Below, one piece after another: positions 50,234 to 57,807 of a stretch of DNA of 64,000 nt. The position numbers and the translations under genes are program-made. The first letter of the stretch is position 1. The number at the start of each line of letters is the position of its first letter. Source of the stretch: an uncultured bacterium. GTDB taxonomy: Bacteria; Bacillota_I; Bacilli_A; RF39; UBA660. Below the pieces are notes generated by a model, which saw only the letters and a list, made by a program, of their open reading frames with translations, was not told where the DNA came from and did no database searches. The stretch covers positions 90,296-154,295 of the forward strand of contig CAMNUE010000004.1 of NCBI GenBank assembly GCA_946560065.1, in the 5' to 3' direction.

Positions 50234-50317
50234 GATGTATATTAGCACACTGAAGAATCCTAATAGAATTGCTACTAACATTATAATAGCGACAATCTTT
50301 ATAACTTTATCACTCAT
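50231..50317 (-). CDS. 28-residue membrane peptide with its own promoter
   Basis: Begins MSDKVIKIVAIIML and ends FFSVLIYI: a charged start followed by one TM of about 20 residues. GAGGTGA lies 7 nt before the ATG. A consensus promoter on the minus strand (TTTACT-17-TATAAT, 50368-50340) and a shared terminator complete the gene, so it is a real unit despite its size. The shape resembles the short DUF4044-like membrane proteins of Firmicutes, which I cannot confirm. No antisense partner is evident, so I do not call it a toxin. Confidence 0.7.
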   Translation of the reverse strand: MSDKVIKIVAIIMLVAILLGFFSVLIYI

Positions 50318-50339
50318 TATAAATCACCTCACTACCTTT

Positions 50340-50368
50340 ATTATAAATTATTTGTTGGAAAAAGTAAA
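50340..50368 (-). promoter_or_regulatory. Promoter of the 28-residue membrane peptide
   Basis: On the minus strand: TTTACT (50368-50363), 17-bp spacer, TATAAT (50345-50340). Confidence 0.75.
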
Positions 50369-50422
50369 ATTATTTTACGAATAGAACGATGAATATTTTA
50401 TATATTTAAGTAGGTGATAATA

Positions 50423-51010
50423 ATGTTGAAATTTTTGAAGAAAAATAAGACTTTTAGTGTTTGTTTAATGCTTACTATATTATGTTTCATTGCAGGTATT
50501 TTATTTAATGCAATTATTGATTCTAATGTAAGAAGCGATGTATCAAATAATATTTTAATGATGGTAAAAAATATTAATAAGAATGAGTTTAATTTGAATT
50601 TAATAATCAATAAAGTTTTTAATAATTTTTCCTTTATTGCGGTTCTTTGGAGTTTTGGAATGGCTGTTATTGGAATTCCAATAGTTTTATTTTTATATTC
50701 TTTAAAAGTTTTTATGTTTGCCTTTGAATTTATATCTTTATTCAATAATCTACATTTGAGCAATATATTATTTATTTTCGTTTATTTAAGTCCTAAACTA
50801 TTAAATATAATTGTTTATTTTATCTTGCTTTATTACAGTGTTAATTACTCATTAGTTTTATTTAGATTGCTATTTTTAAAGAAGAATTATAATATTAGAA
50901 GCATTACTAGGAGATATTTAAAAATATTGTTATTTTGCTTATTATGCGGTTTAGTTACGGCTTTATTTGAAAGTTTAATTGTATCTAAATTTCTTTTACT
51001 TTTAGTATAA
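50423..51010 (+). CDS. SpoIIM-like membrane protein
   Basis: 195 residues from ATG 50423 with AGGTGAT; the GTG at 50414 is within the ribosome site. Five hydrophobic segments. The pattern N-terminal TM with GILFNAI, a soluble loop, then FIAVLWSFGMAVIGIPIVLFLYSLKVFMFAF (equivalent to the SpoIIM N-N-x-x-V...G...P core) and a C-terminal pair ending in a last TM matches the SpoIIM/DUF95 family. In spore formers SpoIIM acts with SpoIID/P in engulfment; nothing else here suggests sporulation, and non-spore-forming Firmicutes also carry relatives. Confidence 0.7.
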   Translation: MLKFLKKNKTFSVCLMLTILCFIAGILFNAIIDSNVRSDVSNNILMMVKNINKNEFNLNLIINKVFNNFSFIAVLWSFGMAVIGIPIVLFLYSLKVFMFAFEFISLFNNLHLSNILFIFVYLSPKLLNIIVYFILLYYSVNYSLVLFRLLFLKKNYNIRSITRRYLKILLFCLLCGLVTALFESLIVSKFLLLLV

Positions 51011-51054
51011 GGATTGCAAAGATTGTGTTAAATAAAATTATTAAAATGTGTCAA

Positions 51055-51090
51055 TTTACACTTGATATTTTACACTGGAAGTCCTATAAT
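51055..51090 (+). promoter_or_regulatory. Promoter of the HTH gene with direct repeats
   Basis: TTGATA (51062-51067), 17-bp spacer, TATAAT (51085-51090). TTTACACT occurs at 51055-51062 and 51069-51076, on both sides of the -35, 14 bp apart. Possible autoregulatory operator. Confidence 0.65.
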
Positions 51091-51109
51091 TATATTAGGA
51101 GGTTAAAAG

Positions 51110-51877
51110 ATGAAAGAATTAAATGTTGTGTTAACAGAGTTAGGAATTAGTAAAGTGCGTTTAGCTAAGTATTTAGGTGTTTCTAGACAAATGTTATATA
51201 ATTATTTAGGAATTGATGACATTAATAATTGGCCTAAAGAAAAAGCTGCAAAACTCCTAAGTCTTTTAAATATAGAAAATATTAGTGAACTTAATGATAT
51301 AAAGATTACAGGTGAATATATCATTGAGGTTGAAAATAGATTAAATGATGGTGTAAAAGATTCTTCTAGCAAAGAAGTAATTGCTGATTTAAAGGGTTTT
51401 AATAAGAAGGAACAGGAACTACTTTCTGATATTATTAACTTATTAAAAGAGAAATTGGCTAATGATAAGACTAAAGACACTTATAATACTTATGTATATT
51501 TGTATCATTTCTTACAATCTATGGAGACAACTGATGAACTTAAATATATTCTTGCTTATATGTCAAAATCATTAGGATTTGTAGATCCAATGGAATTTAA
51601 CTTTAATGAGGATAAACAGTTTATATTTGAAAGTATTATATTTAGTGCGATGACTTTATATAATAATGGTGGAGCTTCAAGAAGTAAATTAGGTGAGTCT
51701 CATAAGAGATTTGTTCAAAATATTGAGCAAAAGAAAGAAGAGAAGCTTTCTAGGACTCAAGAATTAAATACTGTTAAGATTCAAGCTTTAAAAGAACTTG
51801 GTTATACTGAAATTAATGAAGATAATGCTAAAGAAGTATTTGAAAAAATCGCAGAGATTCAATCAAGGAAAGTATAA
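51110..51877 (+). CDS. HTH-type regulator with large C-terminal region
   Basis: 255 residues, TAGGAGG ribosome site. N-terminal XRE/Cro-like helix-turn-helix: TELGISKVRLAKYLGVSRQMLYNYLG (two helices around SRQMLYN). The remainder (about 70-255) is helical, with charged segments (EKKEEKLSRTQELN) and no known sensor domain. No TM. Cytoplasmic DNA-binding protein; the repeats in its promoter suggest self-regulation. Ends with terminator 51925-51956. Confidence 0.8.
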   Translation: MKELNVVLTELGISKVRLAKYLGVSRQMLYNYLGIDDINNWPKEKAAKLLSLLNIENISELNDIKITGEYIIEVENRLNDGVKDSSSKEVIADLKGFNKKEQELLSDIINLLKEKLANDKTKDTYNTYVYLYHFLQSMETTDELKYILAYMSKSLGFVDPMEFNFNEDKQFIFESIIFSAMTLYNNGGASRSKLGESHKRFVQNIEQKKEEKLSRTQELNTVKIQALKELGYTEINEDNAKEVFEKIAEIQSRKV

Positions 51878-51924
51878 TAAGTATTTGTATTATTACTTAA
51901 TTATTATAAAGATAATATATTATA

Positions 51925-51956
51925 GGACTACTATAGAAATGTAGGAGTCTTTTTTG
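51925..51956 (+). terminator. Rho-independent terminator
   Basis: GACTACTA (51926-51933) pairs with TAGGAGTC (51942-51949; one mismatch), followed by TTTTTT. Confidence 0.8.
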
Positions 51957-52021
51957 GTATAAGGTATACAAATTTTTTAATATTTATAGTTAAATTTATG
52001 ATTTTGTGATGTAAAGCAGTA

Positions 52022-52050
52022 TTGACAAGAATTAAAATATATGATATTAT
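52022..52050 (+). promoter_or_regulatory. Promoter of the lipoprotein pair
   Basis: TTGACA (52022-52027), 17-bp spacer, TATTAT (52045-52050) with TGA just before. Perfect -35. Start site predicted near 52057, giving a ~110-nt leader. Confidence 0.8.
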
Positions 52051-52060
52051 TGTAATCATT

Positions 52061-52154
52061 TAAGAGGGAGTAGTTCCACCTGCAGGTGTTAATAACTCAA
52101 CTATACGATTATTAAAAAATCTGGGTTATTATATAAAATAGAACAAGACTTTTA
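52061..52154 (+). promoter_or_regulatory. Structured leader, resembles a yybP-ykoY (Mn2+) riboswitch
   Basis: Outer helix TAAGAG (52061-52066)/CTTTTA (52149-52154), then GGAGTA on the 5' side opposite CAAGA on the 3' side, helix GTTC/GAAC (52073-52076, 52141-52144), a small hairpin CACC-TGCA-GGTG, and a long helix AATAACTC/GGGTTATT (52091-52098, 52123-52130) whose loop contains CTATACG. The GGGAGTAG box, the CAAGA before the closing strand and the three-way junction fit what I recall of yybP-ykoY RNAs; the match is incomplete (GAGGGAG, not GGGGAG). A TTATGAT/ATCATAA hairpin follows immediately before the start codon. Confidence 0.45.
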
Positions 52155-52168
52155 TGATTTTATCATAA

Positions 52169-52798
52169 ATGAATAATTTAAAAGTTAGAAAGATTTTTGT
52201 TCCAATTGCTTTGTCTGGGACTTTAGTTGTTACAGGACTTACTGGATGTGGTAAGAAAATGGATTGCGATATTGAAGATGAACATATGCATAAATATGTA
52301 AGTGAAGAAGGTTTTGAAACATATAAAGAAGGTGAATATGAAGTTAATTCTGATATGACATGGACAAAAGAAGTTACTACTCCTAATAAACAATTGGAGA
52401 CTATGAGTGATTTTGATTTAATTAGGATTGATGAAAATATTGAAGCTTTAGAGAATGCTACTAAGAATGACTTACCTTATGTTGAATATGAGTATAAATA
52501 TACTTATTATGTTCCTATGAGAGTTGGAAAAATTACTGTTAGTTCACCTCGTACAGGAAGAAGATTCACTACAGATTTAAATCATGAGAGATTAACTGGT
52601 TATATTCGAGATGTTGATTATAAATATCAAGGATATAAAATTGGTGAGAACAAAAGAGGTAAAGCTGTTATAATAGAAAGTGATTTGGTTGATGACTTAA
52701 CTGATATTATGGATGAGTATCCTTACTTTAAATTATCTGATTATAAGCAAAAAATATATTCAAAAAAAAGGGAAATGGGAAAAGAACTTATTAAGTAA
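52169..52798 (+). CDS. Putative lipoprotein, paralog 1
   Basis: 209 residues. N-terminus MNNLKVRKIFVPIALSGTL then VVTGLTGCGKK: a signal peptide with a lipobox L-T-G-C (Cys 27), so probably a lipid-anchored external protein. The body has three beta-rich segments shared with the next gene: LHKYVSEEGF-type HKYVSEEGFETYKEG, LENATKNDLPYVEYEYK, and VDYKYQGYKIG. No family known. There is no Shine-Dalgarno; the start codon follows directly on a TTATGATTTTATCATAA hairpin, so translation may be controlled by the leader RNA. Confidence 0.75.
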   Translation: MNNLKVRKIFVPIALSGTLVVTGLTGCGKKMDCDIEDEHMHKYVSEEGFETYKEGEYEVNSDMTWTKEVTTPNKQLETMSDFDLIRIDENIEALENATKNDLPYVEYEYKYTYYVPMRVGKITVSSPRTGRRFTTDLNHERLTGYIRDVDYKYQGYKIGENKRGKAVIIESDLVDDLTDIMDEYPYFKLSDYKQKIYSKKREMGKELIK

Positions 52799-52831
52799 TA
52801 ATTTAAAAATGTTAATTTAGGGGGAATAAAT

Positions 52832-53611
52832 ATGAAAAATTTAAAATTAGGTAAAAAATTTGCTCCAATTGCTTTAACTGGTACTTTAGTATTAGTTGGA
52901 TTTACAGGAGCTACTAAAGTGATTGAGAATCATTTGAATAGAGACGTTTACTTTAGTAATTATGGTGGTATTGTTAAGGAAGATGAAGTTGATTTAGATT
53001 GGCTTAATATAGTGGCCGCTTGTGCAATCAGTGGAACTGTGGGCTTTAAAATTGGCAAAAAGAACCGAAAAGTTAATTGCAATGTTAAGGAGTTTCATTT
53101 ACATAAATATGTAAGTGAAGAAGGATTTGTTACATATAAGGAAGGAGAACTTTTGGAGAATGAAGGAATGTTTTGGACTGTTGAAACTGTTACTCCAAAT
53201 GAAGAACTTTTAATGATGTGTAAGTATGATTTACTTAAAATTGATGATAATGTCGAGGCTTTAGAAAATGCAACTAAAAATGATTTCCCATATACTGAAT
53301 ATGAATATAAAGTAACACATTATCTTCCTGTTAAGGCTGGAAAAGTTTGGACTATGATTCCTAGTACTTCTTGGTATTTTACAACTGATACAAATGAATG
53401 TAATTTAACAGGAAATGTTAGGGATGTTGATTACAAATATATAGGATATCGAATTGGTAAAACTAAAGATGGCAAAAGGGCTTTAGTGAAAAGTAAATTG
53501 GTCGATAATTTGTTAGATATTAAGGATAGATATCCATATTTTAAGTTAAGCAATTATAAGAATAAGGTTTATTCTGAAGTATATAGTAAAGATAAGAAAT
53601 TGGTGAAGTAG
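52832..53611 (+). CDS. Paralog 2 of the lipoprotein, no lipobox Cys
   Basis: 259 residues with AGGGGG. The start MKNLKLGKKFAPIALTGTLVLVGFTGA is collinear with its neighbour, but the Cys is replaced by Ala, so lipid anchoring is lost. A ~50-residue insert follows with a second hydrophobic segment (WLNIVAACAISGTVGFKIG), which may act as anchor. From LHKYVSEEGF onward it aligns with paralog 1 to the end (VDYKYIGYRIGKTK, YPYFKLSNYK). Same transcript, 33-nt gap. A tandem duplication with changed membrane attachment. Confidence 0.75.
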   Translation: MKNLKLGKKFAPIALTGTLVLVGFTGATKVIENHLNRDVYFSNYGGIVKEDEVDLDWLNIVAACAISGTVGFKIGKKNRKVNCNVKEFHLHKYVSEEGFVTYKEGELLENEGMFWTVETVTPNEELLMMCKYDLLKIDDNVEALENATKNDFPYTEYEYKVTHYLPVKAGKVWTMIPSTSWYFTTDTNECNLTGNVRDVDYKYIGYRIGKTKDGKRALVKSKLVDNLLDIKDRYPYFKLSNYKNKVYSEVYSKDKKLVK

Positions 53612-53617
53612 TATTTT

Positions 53618-53716
53618 ATGAATGCATATGAAGAGATTGAAGAATGTTATTTTAAGTATAATTTTAATGCTAGATTAACTTACAAAAAGAGTAAAATTAA
53701 TGTGATTAAATTATAA
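53618..53716 (+). CDS. Possible 32-residue ORF
   Basis: Begins MNAYEEIEECYFKYNF, six bases after the preceding stop, without ribosome site. Charged and basic at the end. May be a decayed or chance ORF; listed for completeness. Confidence 0.25.
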   Translation: MNAYEEIEECYFKYNFNARLTYKKSKINVIKL

Positions 53717-53727
53717 TTATTTATCCC

Positions 53728-53764
53728 AAAAAAAGAATACATTTTATAGTATGTATTCTTTTTA
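53728..53764. terminator. Bidirectional terminator between convergent genes
   Basis: AAAAGAATACAT (53731-53742) pairs with ATGTATTCTTTT (53751-53762): 12 bp, with A-run and T-run on the two sides. Confidence 0.88.
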
Positions 53765-54304
53765 TTGTGTTTTTTCTTGAATATTTTCTTGGAGTGGGGG
53801 AGTATTATTATATTTGGTATTTATTTCCTTTAATATTCTATTTACTACATACTCTCTTTCATTTGGATATTTTGTATAAAATTTTATTAAAGGTATATCA
53901 CTCATTTTACATATTGCTTCTACTTTTTCATCTCTTTTCTTTCTAGAAGAATTCGCATGTGTTGCATCATTTAATTCTATCAACAGGAGAGTAGTGGAGT
54001 AGTCTTTAGTAAATATTGCAAAGTCTATGTTTCTAAATAATTCATTTCTAAATTTATCTTCACTTTGTTTATTAATTATTGTTGCGAGATTAACTTGAGG
54101 AACAATATTATAATATTGTTCTAAATCTTTTATTTTTAAGTAGAAATTATATTCTGAATCAGTCATTAATTTTTTTCTTGAATATGTTGGATTTTTATTG
54201 TTGTTATTGTTGGTTTGATTGTTTCCAAAAAGTTTGTCATTTAGTAGTTTTAGGATTGCTCCAATAGTGAATATGATGATTCCTAATATTATTAAATCTT
54301 TCAT
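53762..54304 (-). CDS. DUF2726-type nuclease-like protein with N-terminal TM
   Basis: 180 residues. One TM at the N-terminus (LIILGIIIFTIGAILKLL), an Asn-rich linker (NNQTNNNNNKN), then a domain with KDLEQYYNIVPQVNLATII, IDFAIFTKDYSTTLLLIELND and RDEKVEAICKMSDIPLIKF. These are the DUF2726 features, which have a restriction-endonuclease-like core (D-x..E-x-N/K-type). The core acidic residues (D in IDFAIF, E in LIELND) are present. Biological role of DUF2726 is unknown to me; a nuclease activity is inference. GAAAGGAGG-like site upstream. Confidence 0.75.
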   Translation of the reverse strand: MKDLIILGIIIFTIGAILKLLNDKLFGNNQTNNNNNKNPTYSRKKLMTDSEYNFYLKIKDLEQYYNIVPQVNLATIINKQSEDKFRNELFRNIDFAIFTKDYSTTLLLIELNDATHANSSRKKRDEKVEAICKMSDIPLIKFYTKYPNEREYVVNRILKEINTKYNNTPPLQENIQEKTQ

Positions 54305-54913
54305 TATTATCCTTCTTTCCTTTAATTTTATAGAATAGTATAACTTCCGATAATTGATATTATGTCAACTTCTATATATTTTATTTTGAAATACTTATTT
54401 AGAACAATATATTTATATATAAGATACATATAATTATAACATTTATTTTATTATGTAATATCTTTAATTTAACTCTATATTATATATAATAACATAAATT
54501 TAGAAATATTTTAATTAATAATAAAAATTTAATTTTATAATATTAAAATTGAAATTAAAATAATTTAATTTAGATAGTAACTAATTTTGATTATTATATG
54601 CTGTATATTTATTTGATGATTATATTAATATTGTTATGTTATGGAAAATAGTTAACTACCCCTATTTATTATTTATCTTTATTAAAAATTAGAATGCATT
54701 TTAAGCGATTTAATATTTGTTAGATGAATAAATTATGCACCTAAAATTCTTAGATTAAATTTAAGCAATTTATTATTTAAAAGATGGATAGTTATCTACC
54801 TAAAGTTCTTAAAATGCATTTCGATATTTGAAGGGAAATGAGACATTAGTTATTTTAATTGTATAAGATTGCTAAAATTGAAAATAATATATATAGATGG
54901 AGGGAATATATAT
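54305..54913. other. AT-rich interval of about 600 bp without genes
   Basis: Very AT-rich (especially 54400-54600). No ORF with a ribosome site on either strand. Degenerate direct repeats occupy 54699-54810, and the DUF1540 gene's ribosome site GGAGGG closes it at 54899-54904. Function unknown. Confidence 0.7.
54699..54810 (+). repeat. Direct repeats with 60-bp period
   Basis: Copy A (54699-54750) and copy B (54759-54810) share TTTAAGC(G/A)ATTTA(A/T)TATTT, AGATG(A/G)ATA and ACCTAAA(A/G)TTCTTA at constant 60-bp spacing. A weaker third copy may precede at 54647 (ATAGTTAACTACCC). AATGCATTT occurs at both outer ends. Confidence 0.7.
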
Positions 54914-55144
54914 ATGACTAGTAATATAAATAAGATTAGTTGTGATGTATCTAATTGTAATTACAATAATGTAGAAGAGGGTGAGTGTGTTTTAGATAGA
55001 GTATCTATTAGCTGTCAATGTGATGGAGAAGAATGCACTAATACCTCCTCTACTATTTGTCAAAGTTTTGCCAGTAGTGGGGGTATTATTACAGATAATG
55101 AATATGAAGTTACATCAGAAATAGAAAAAGGAGAATACTCGTAA
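54914..55144 (+). CDS. DUF1540-type small cysteine-rich protein
   Basis: 76 residues from ATG 54914, which has GGAGGG at 54899-54904; the ATG at 54869 has no ribosome site. The pattern ISCDVSNCNYNN...EGECVLDRVSISCQCDG...C is the DUF1540 motif (Cys-x5-Cys, then C...C-x-C and C). Family members are small metal-binding (probably zinc) proteins, frequent in Clostridia and Bacilli. Only one repeat here. Terminator 55131-55161 overlaps the stop. Confidence 0.85.
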   Translation: MTSNINKISCDVSNCNYNNVEEGECVLDRVSISCQCDGEECTNTSSTICQSFASSGGIITDNEYEVTSEIEKGEYS

Positions 55145-55161
55145 TTAGTATTCTCTTTTTT
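55131..55161 (+). terminator. Terminator overlapping the stop codon
   Basis: GAGAATAC (55131-55138) pairs with GTATTCTC (55148-55155), then TTTTTT. Confidence 0.85.
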
Positions 55162-55211
55162 GATATAATCCCCTACACTATTTTAAATTTTTATTAATTT
55201 ATTTATTATAA

Positions 55212-56378
55212 TTAATCCAATTTATCTAGGATACTCTCCCCTATTTCTGGTAACTCAATATCAAAGTTATCAGCTATAGTAGCTCCAATATTTGCAAATG
55301 TTTCAAATGGTGGTATTCTCTTTGGATTTTTAAAGTTTCTACTGTAAATGATTATTGGCACATTTTCTCTTGTATGGTCATTTCCTTTGAATGTTGGATC
55401 ATTACCATGGTCTGCAGTAATTATTAATAAATCATCTAATTCTAATTTGTTTAAAATTATTGGAATGTCTACGTCTAATTCTTCAATTGCTTTACCATAA
55501 CCTTCAACGTCTCTTGTATGACCGTATAGGCTATCAAAATCTGATAAATTAACCATACATAGTCCAGTAAAGTTTTTGTCGATAATGTCAGTAAACTTAT
55601 TTATTGCTTCTGTATTGTTATTTGCTCTAATCATCTTATTTATGCCTTGTCCGTCAAATATGTCGTTGATTTTACCTATTCCAATAACATTATAGTTATT
55701 TTCTACTAAACTGTCTAGAATGGTCTTTTTTGGAGGTTTTACGGCATAATCTTTTCTGCCGCTATTAATTAATTTGTATTTCCCTGGTGTTCCTGTGAAT
55801 GGTCTAGCAATTACTCTTGCGATACGCCAATCTTCTTTTAAAGTTAGCGTTCTGATTCTATTACAATATTCATGTAATGTTGCAATTGGGATACAATCTT
55901 CGTGAGCGGCAACTTGTAGGTCTGAATCAGCTGATGTATAAACAAGAAGAGAGCCGTAATTGTATTGTCTTTCTCCTAATTCTTGAATAATTGAATCATC
56001 ATTGCAACAAGAGTTTCCAATGACACTTCTTCCTGTAATTTCTTCGATTCCTGCTAAAATCTCATAAGTGAAACCTTGATTGAATGTTTGAAAGGGCGTA
56101 TTGTTTTTTAAACCAACCATTTCATAATGTCCATTTAAGGTATCTTTTCCTGCATTTATTGGTTTTGCGATTGTATAATAGGCGTCTACATTTGTATTTT
56201 CACTTAAATTTAATGTGTCTAAGAAACCAATCTTTTTTAAATTTGGTATAAATAGTTCGCAATGTTCATTAATATGTCCTAAGGTATTAGCACCATTATC
56301 TTGAAAATTAACTGCATCAGTAGTTTCCCCTACTCCAAGTGAATCTAAAACCATCAAAAATATTCTTTTAAATTTCAT
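55212..56378 (-). CDS. deoB: Phosphopentomutase DeoB
   Basis: 388 residues, the normal length. Alkaline-phosphatase-superfamily motifs: N-terminal MVLDSLGVGE (metal Asp), GKDTLNGHYEM with the phospho-acceptor Thr, and TADHGNDPTFKGNDHTREN with Asp/His metal ligands near the C-terminus. Interconverts ribose-1-P and ribose-5-P (and deoxy forms) in nucleoside salvage. Follows xerD with a 16-nt gap on the minus strand; the same ripX-drm order occurs in B. subtilis. AGGAGT ribosome site. Confidence 0.96.
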   Translation of the reverse strand: MKFKRIFLMVLDSLGVGETTDAVNFQDNGANTLGHINEHCELFIPNLKKIGFLDTLNLSENTNVDAYYTIAKPINAGKDTLNGHYEMVGLKNNTPFQTFNQGFTYEILAGIEEITGRSVIGNSCCNDDSIIQELGERQYNYGSLLVYTSADSDLQVAAHEDCIPIATLHEYCNRIRTLTLKEDWRIARVIARPFTGTPGKYKLINSGRKDYAVKPPKKTILDSLVENNYNVIGIGKINDIFDGQGINKMIRANNNTEAINKFTDIIDKNFTGLCMVNLSDFDSLYGHTRDVEGYGKAIEELDVDIPIILNKLELDDLLIITADHGNDPTFKGNDHTRENVPIIIYSRNFKNPKRIPPFETFANIGATIADNFDIELPEIGESILDKLD

Positions 56379-56394
56379 ACGTACACTACTCCTT

Positions 56395-57282
56395 TTATTT
56401 TTTACTCCTAAGATGATATTTATTGTAGTCCTCTAAGACCTTTTCATCACTTACTCTTGTATATATTTTTGTTGTTGAAATATCTGCGTGTCCTAACATT
56501 TCTTGGATGCTTCTTAAATCGGCACCTCGATTAATTAAATGAGTTGCAAAACTGTGTCTTAGAGTATGCGGCGAAACATTAGGATTTAACCCTTTTTCTT
56601 GTAGTAATTCTTTTAAATTTTTGAAGAAACCTTGTCTTGTTATTCCTTGACCATGATTATTTAAAAATAATTTGGTACAAACTTTTTTCTTTAACAATTG
56701 ATTTCTTACCTCTAAATATGACTTTAAATAATAGATTGAGTATTCTCCTAAAGGAATATCTCTTTCTTTATTTCCTTTTCCCATGATTCTAATGAGGCAA
56801 TTCGTCATATCAATGTTATTTACTTCAAGATTTACAAGTTCACTAACTCTTAAACCACATCCATACATTAATTCTAACATAGCCTTATTTCGATAGTCAA
56901 ATGGGGTATTTAATTCAATATCTAATAATTTGTCGATGTCTTCAATGCTTAATGTTTTAGGTAAAGATTTCTTTAGTTTTGGTCTTTCGATGAATTCAGA
57001 AACATTTTCTTTTACTAATTTCTCTTTTAATAAATAAGTATGAAAGTTTTTTATTACAGTTAGGTTATGCGCAATAGTTGTTGTTTCTTCAGAATTTCGT
57101 TCTTTTAGAAAATCCTTTATGTGATTTGAAGTTATTTGTTTGACATTTGTTACACTGTTATTTTCTAAAAAAAATTTATAAATCTCTAAATCATTGTGAT
57201 AAGAGGATTTTGTTCTATCTGATAGGCCTTTTTCAAAGATACAGTAACTTAAAAAATCCTCAATTGCATCTTCAAGTTTCAT
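56395..57282 (-). CDS. xerD: Tyrosine recombinase XerD
   Basis: 295 residues, GGTGAT before ATG. N-terminal SAM-like core-binding domain (1-90) and catalytic domain with R in GCGLRVSELV, K in GKGNKERDIPL, HTLRHSFATHL (His, Arg), LGHADISTTKIYTRV (His, nucleophile Tyr). XerD with XerC resolves chromosome dimers at dif; in some Firmicutes one Xer acts alone. The neighbour deoB supports RipX/XerD identity over a phage integrase. Promoter TTGAAA-17-TATACT on the minus strand (57328-57300). Confidence 0.93.
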   Translation of the reverse strand: MKLEDAIEDFLSYCIFEKGLSDRTKSSYHNDLEIYKFFLENNSVTNVKQITSNHIKDFLKERNSEETTTIAHNLTVIKNFHTYLLKEKLVKENVSEFIERPKLKKSLPKTLSIEDIDKLLDIELNTPFDYRNKAMLELMYGCGLRVSELVNLEVNNIDMTNCLIRIMGKGNKERDIPLGEYSIYYLKSYLEVRNQLLKKKVCTKLFLNNHGQGITRQGFFKNLKELLQEKGLNPNVSPHTLRHSFATHLINRGADLRSIQEMLGHADISTTKIYTRVSDEKVLEDYNKYHLRSKK

Positions 57283-57299
57283 ATTTTATCACCATACTA

Positions 57300-57328
57300 A
57301 GTATATTAAAAATAATATTTTTTTTCAA
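57300..57328 (-). promoter_or_regulatory. xerD-deoB promoter
   Basis: On the minus strand: TTGAAA (57328-57323), 17-bp spacer, TATACT (57305-57300), directly upstream of xerD. Confidence 0.8.
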
Positions 57329-57460
57329 GTGAATAAAAATATGACATAGGTTAATCATATTTTTCTAAATAAATAGTTTTAAATTAAAGCTTAACTTTTA
57401 ACTTCTTCAACTAAAGTTCATGTAAAGATAACGTTGTGTGAGTTTTCCAGAACAAAACAC

Positions 57461-57646
57461 TTATTTTTTAGCAACTTTCTTCTCTTTTAATTTTTTTAAT
57501 GTTTCTTGCCACTTTTTATCTTGTTCTTCACTCCACTTTTTTGTCTCTTCTGTTAATTCAAAAGTTTTTCCAGTAGGTACTGCTCCTGGATTTTGATTCC
57601 ATCGATGACTACTGAATGGTTTATAATTACTTTGTTTTTCTTTCAT
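57461..57646 (-). CDS. Small hypothetical protein
   Basis: 61 residues, AAGAGGT seven bases before the ATG. Charged: N-terminal SNYKPFSSHRWNQNPGAVP and a helical Lys/Glu-rich C-terminus (EETKKWSEEQDKKWQETL). No TM, no known family. Low complexity of the tail makes a chance ORF less likely than usual but function is unknown. Confidence 0.55.
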   Translation of the reverse strand: MKEKQSNYKPFSSHRWNQNPGAVPTGKTFELTEETKKWSEEQDKKWQETLKKLKEKKVAKK

Positions 57647-57807
57647 ATATTGTACCTCTTAAAGTTTTATTTTATCATATAATTCACAGCTTTTATCTAC
57701 TTTTATAACATTAATTTATTGTTTTTAGAAAATAACAACTACTAGTATTTGTTTCTTTAAATCATTTATACCTATCCCTTTTACTTTTAAGAATCTTCTA
57801 AAGGTAT

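Noticed and set aside
50231..50317. Second type I toxin
   Set aside because: No antisense promoter or repeated start region nearby; the convergent transcript comes from a protein gene.
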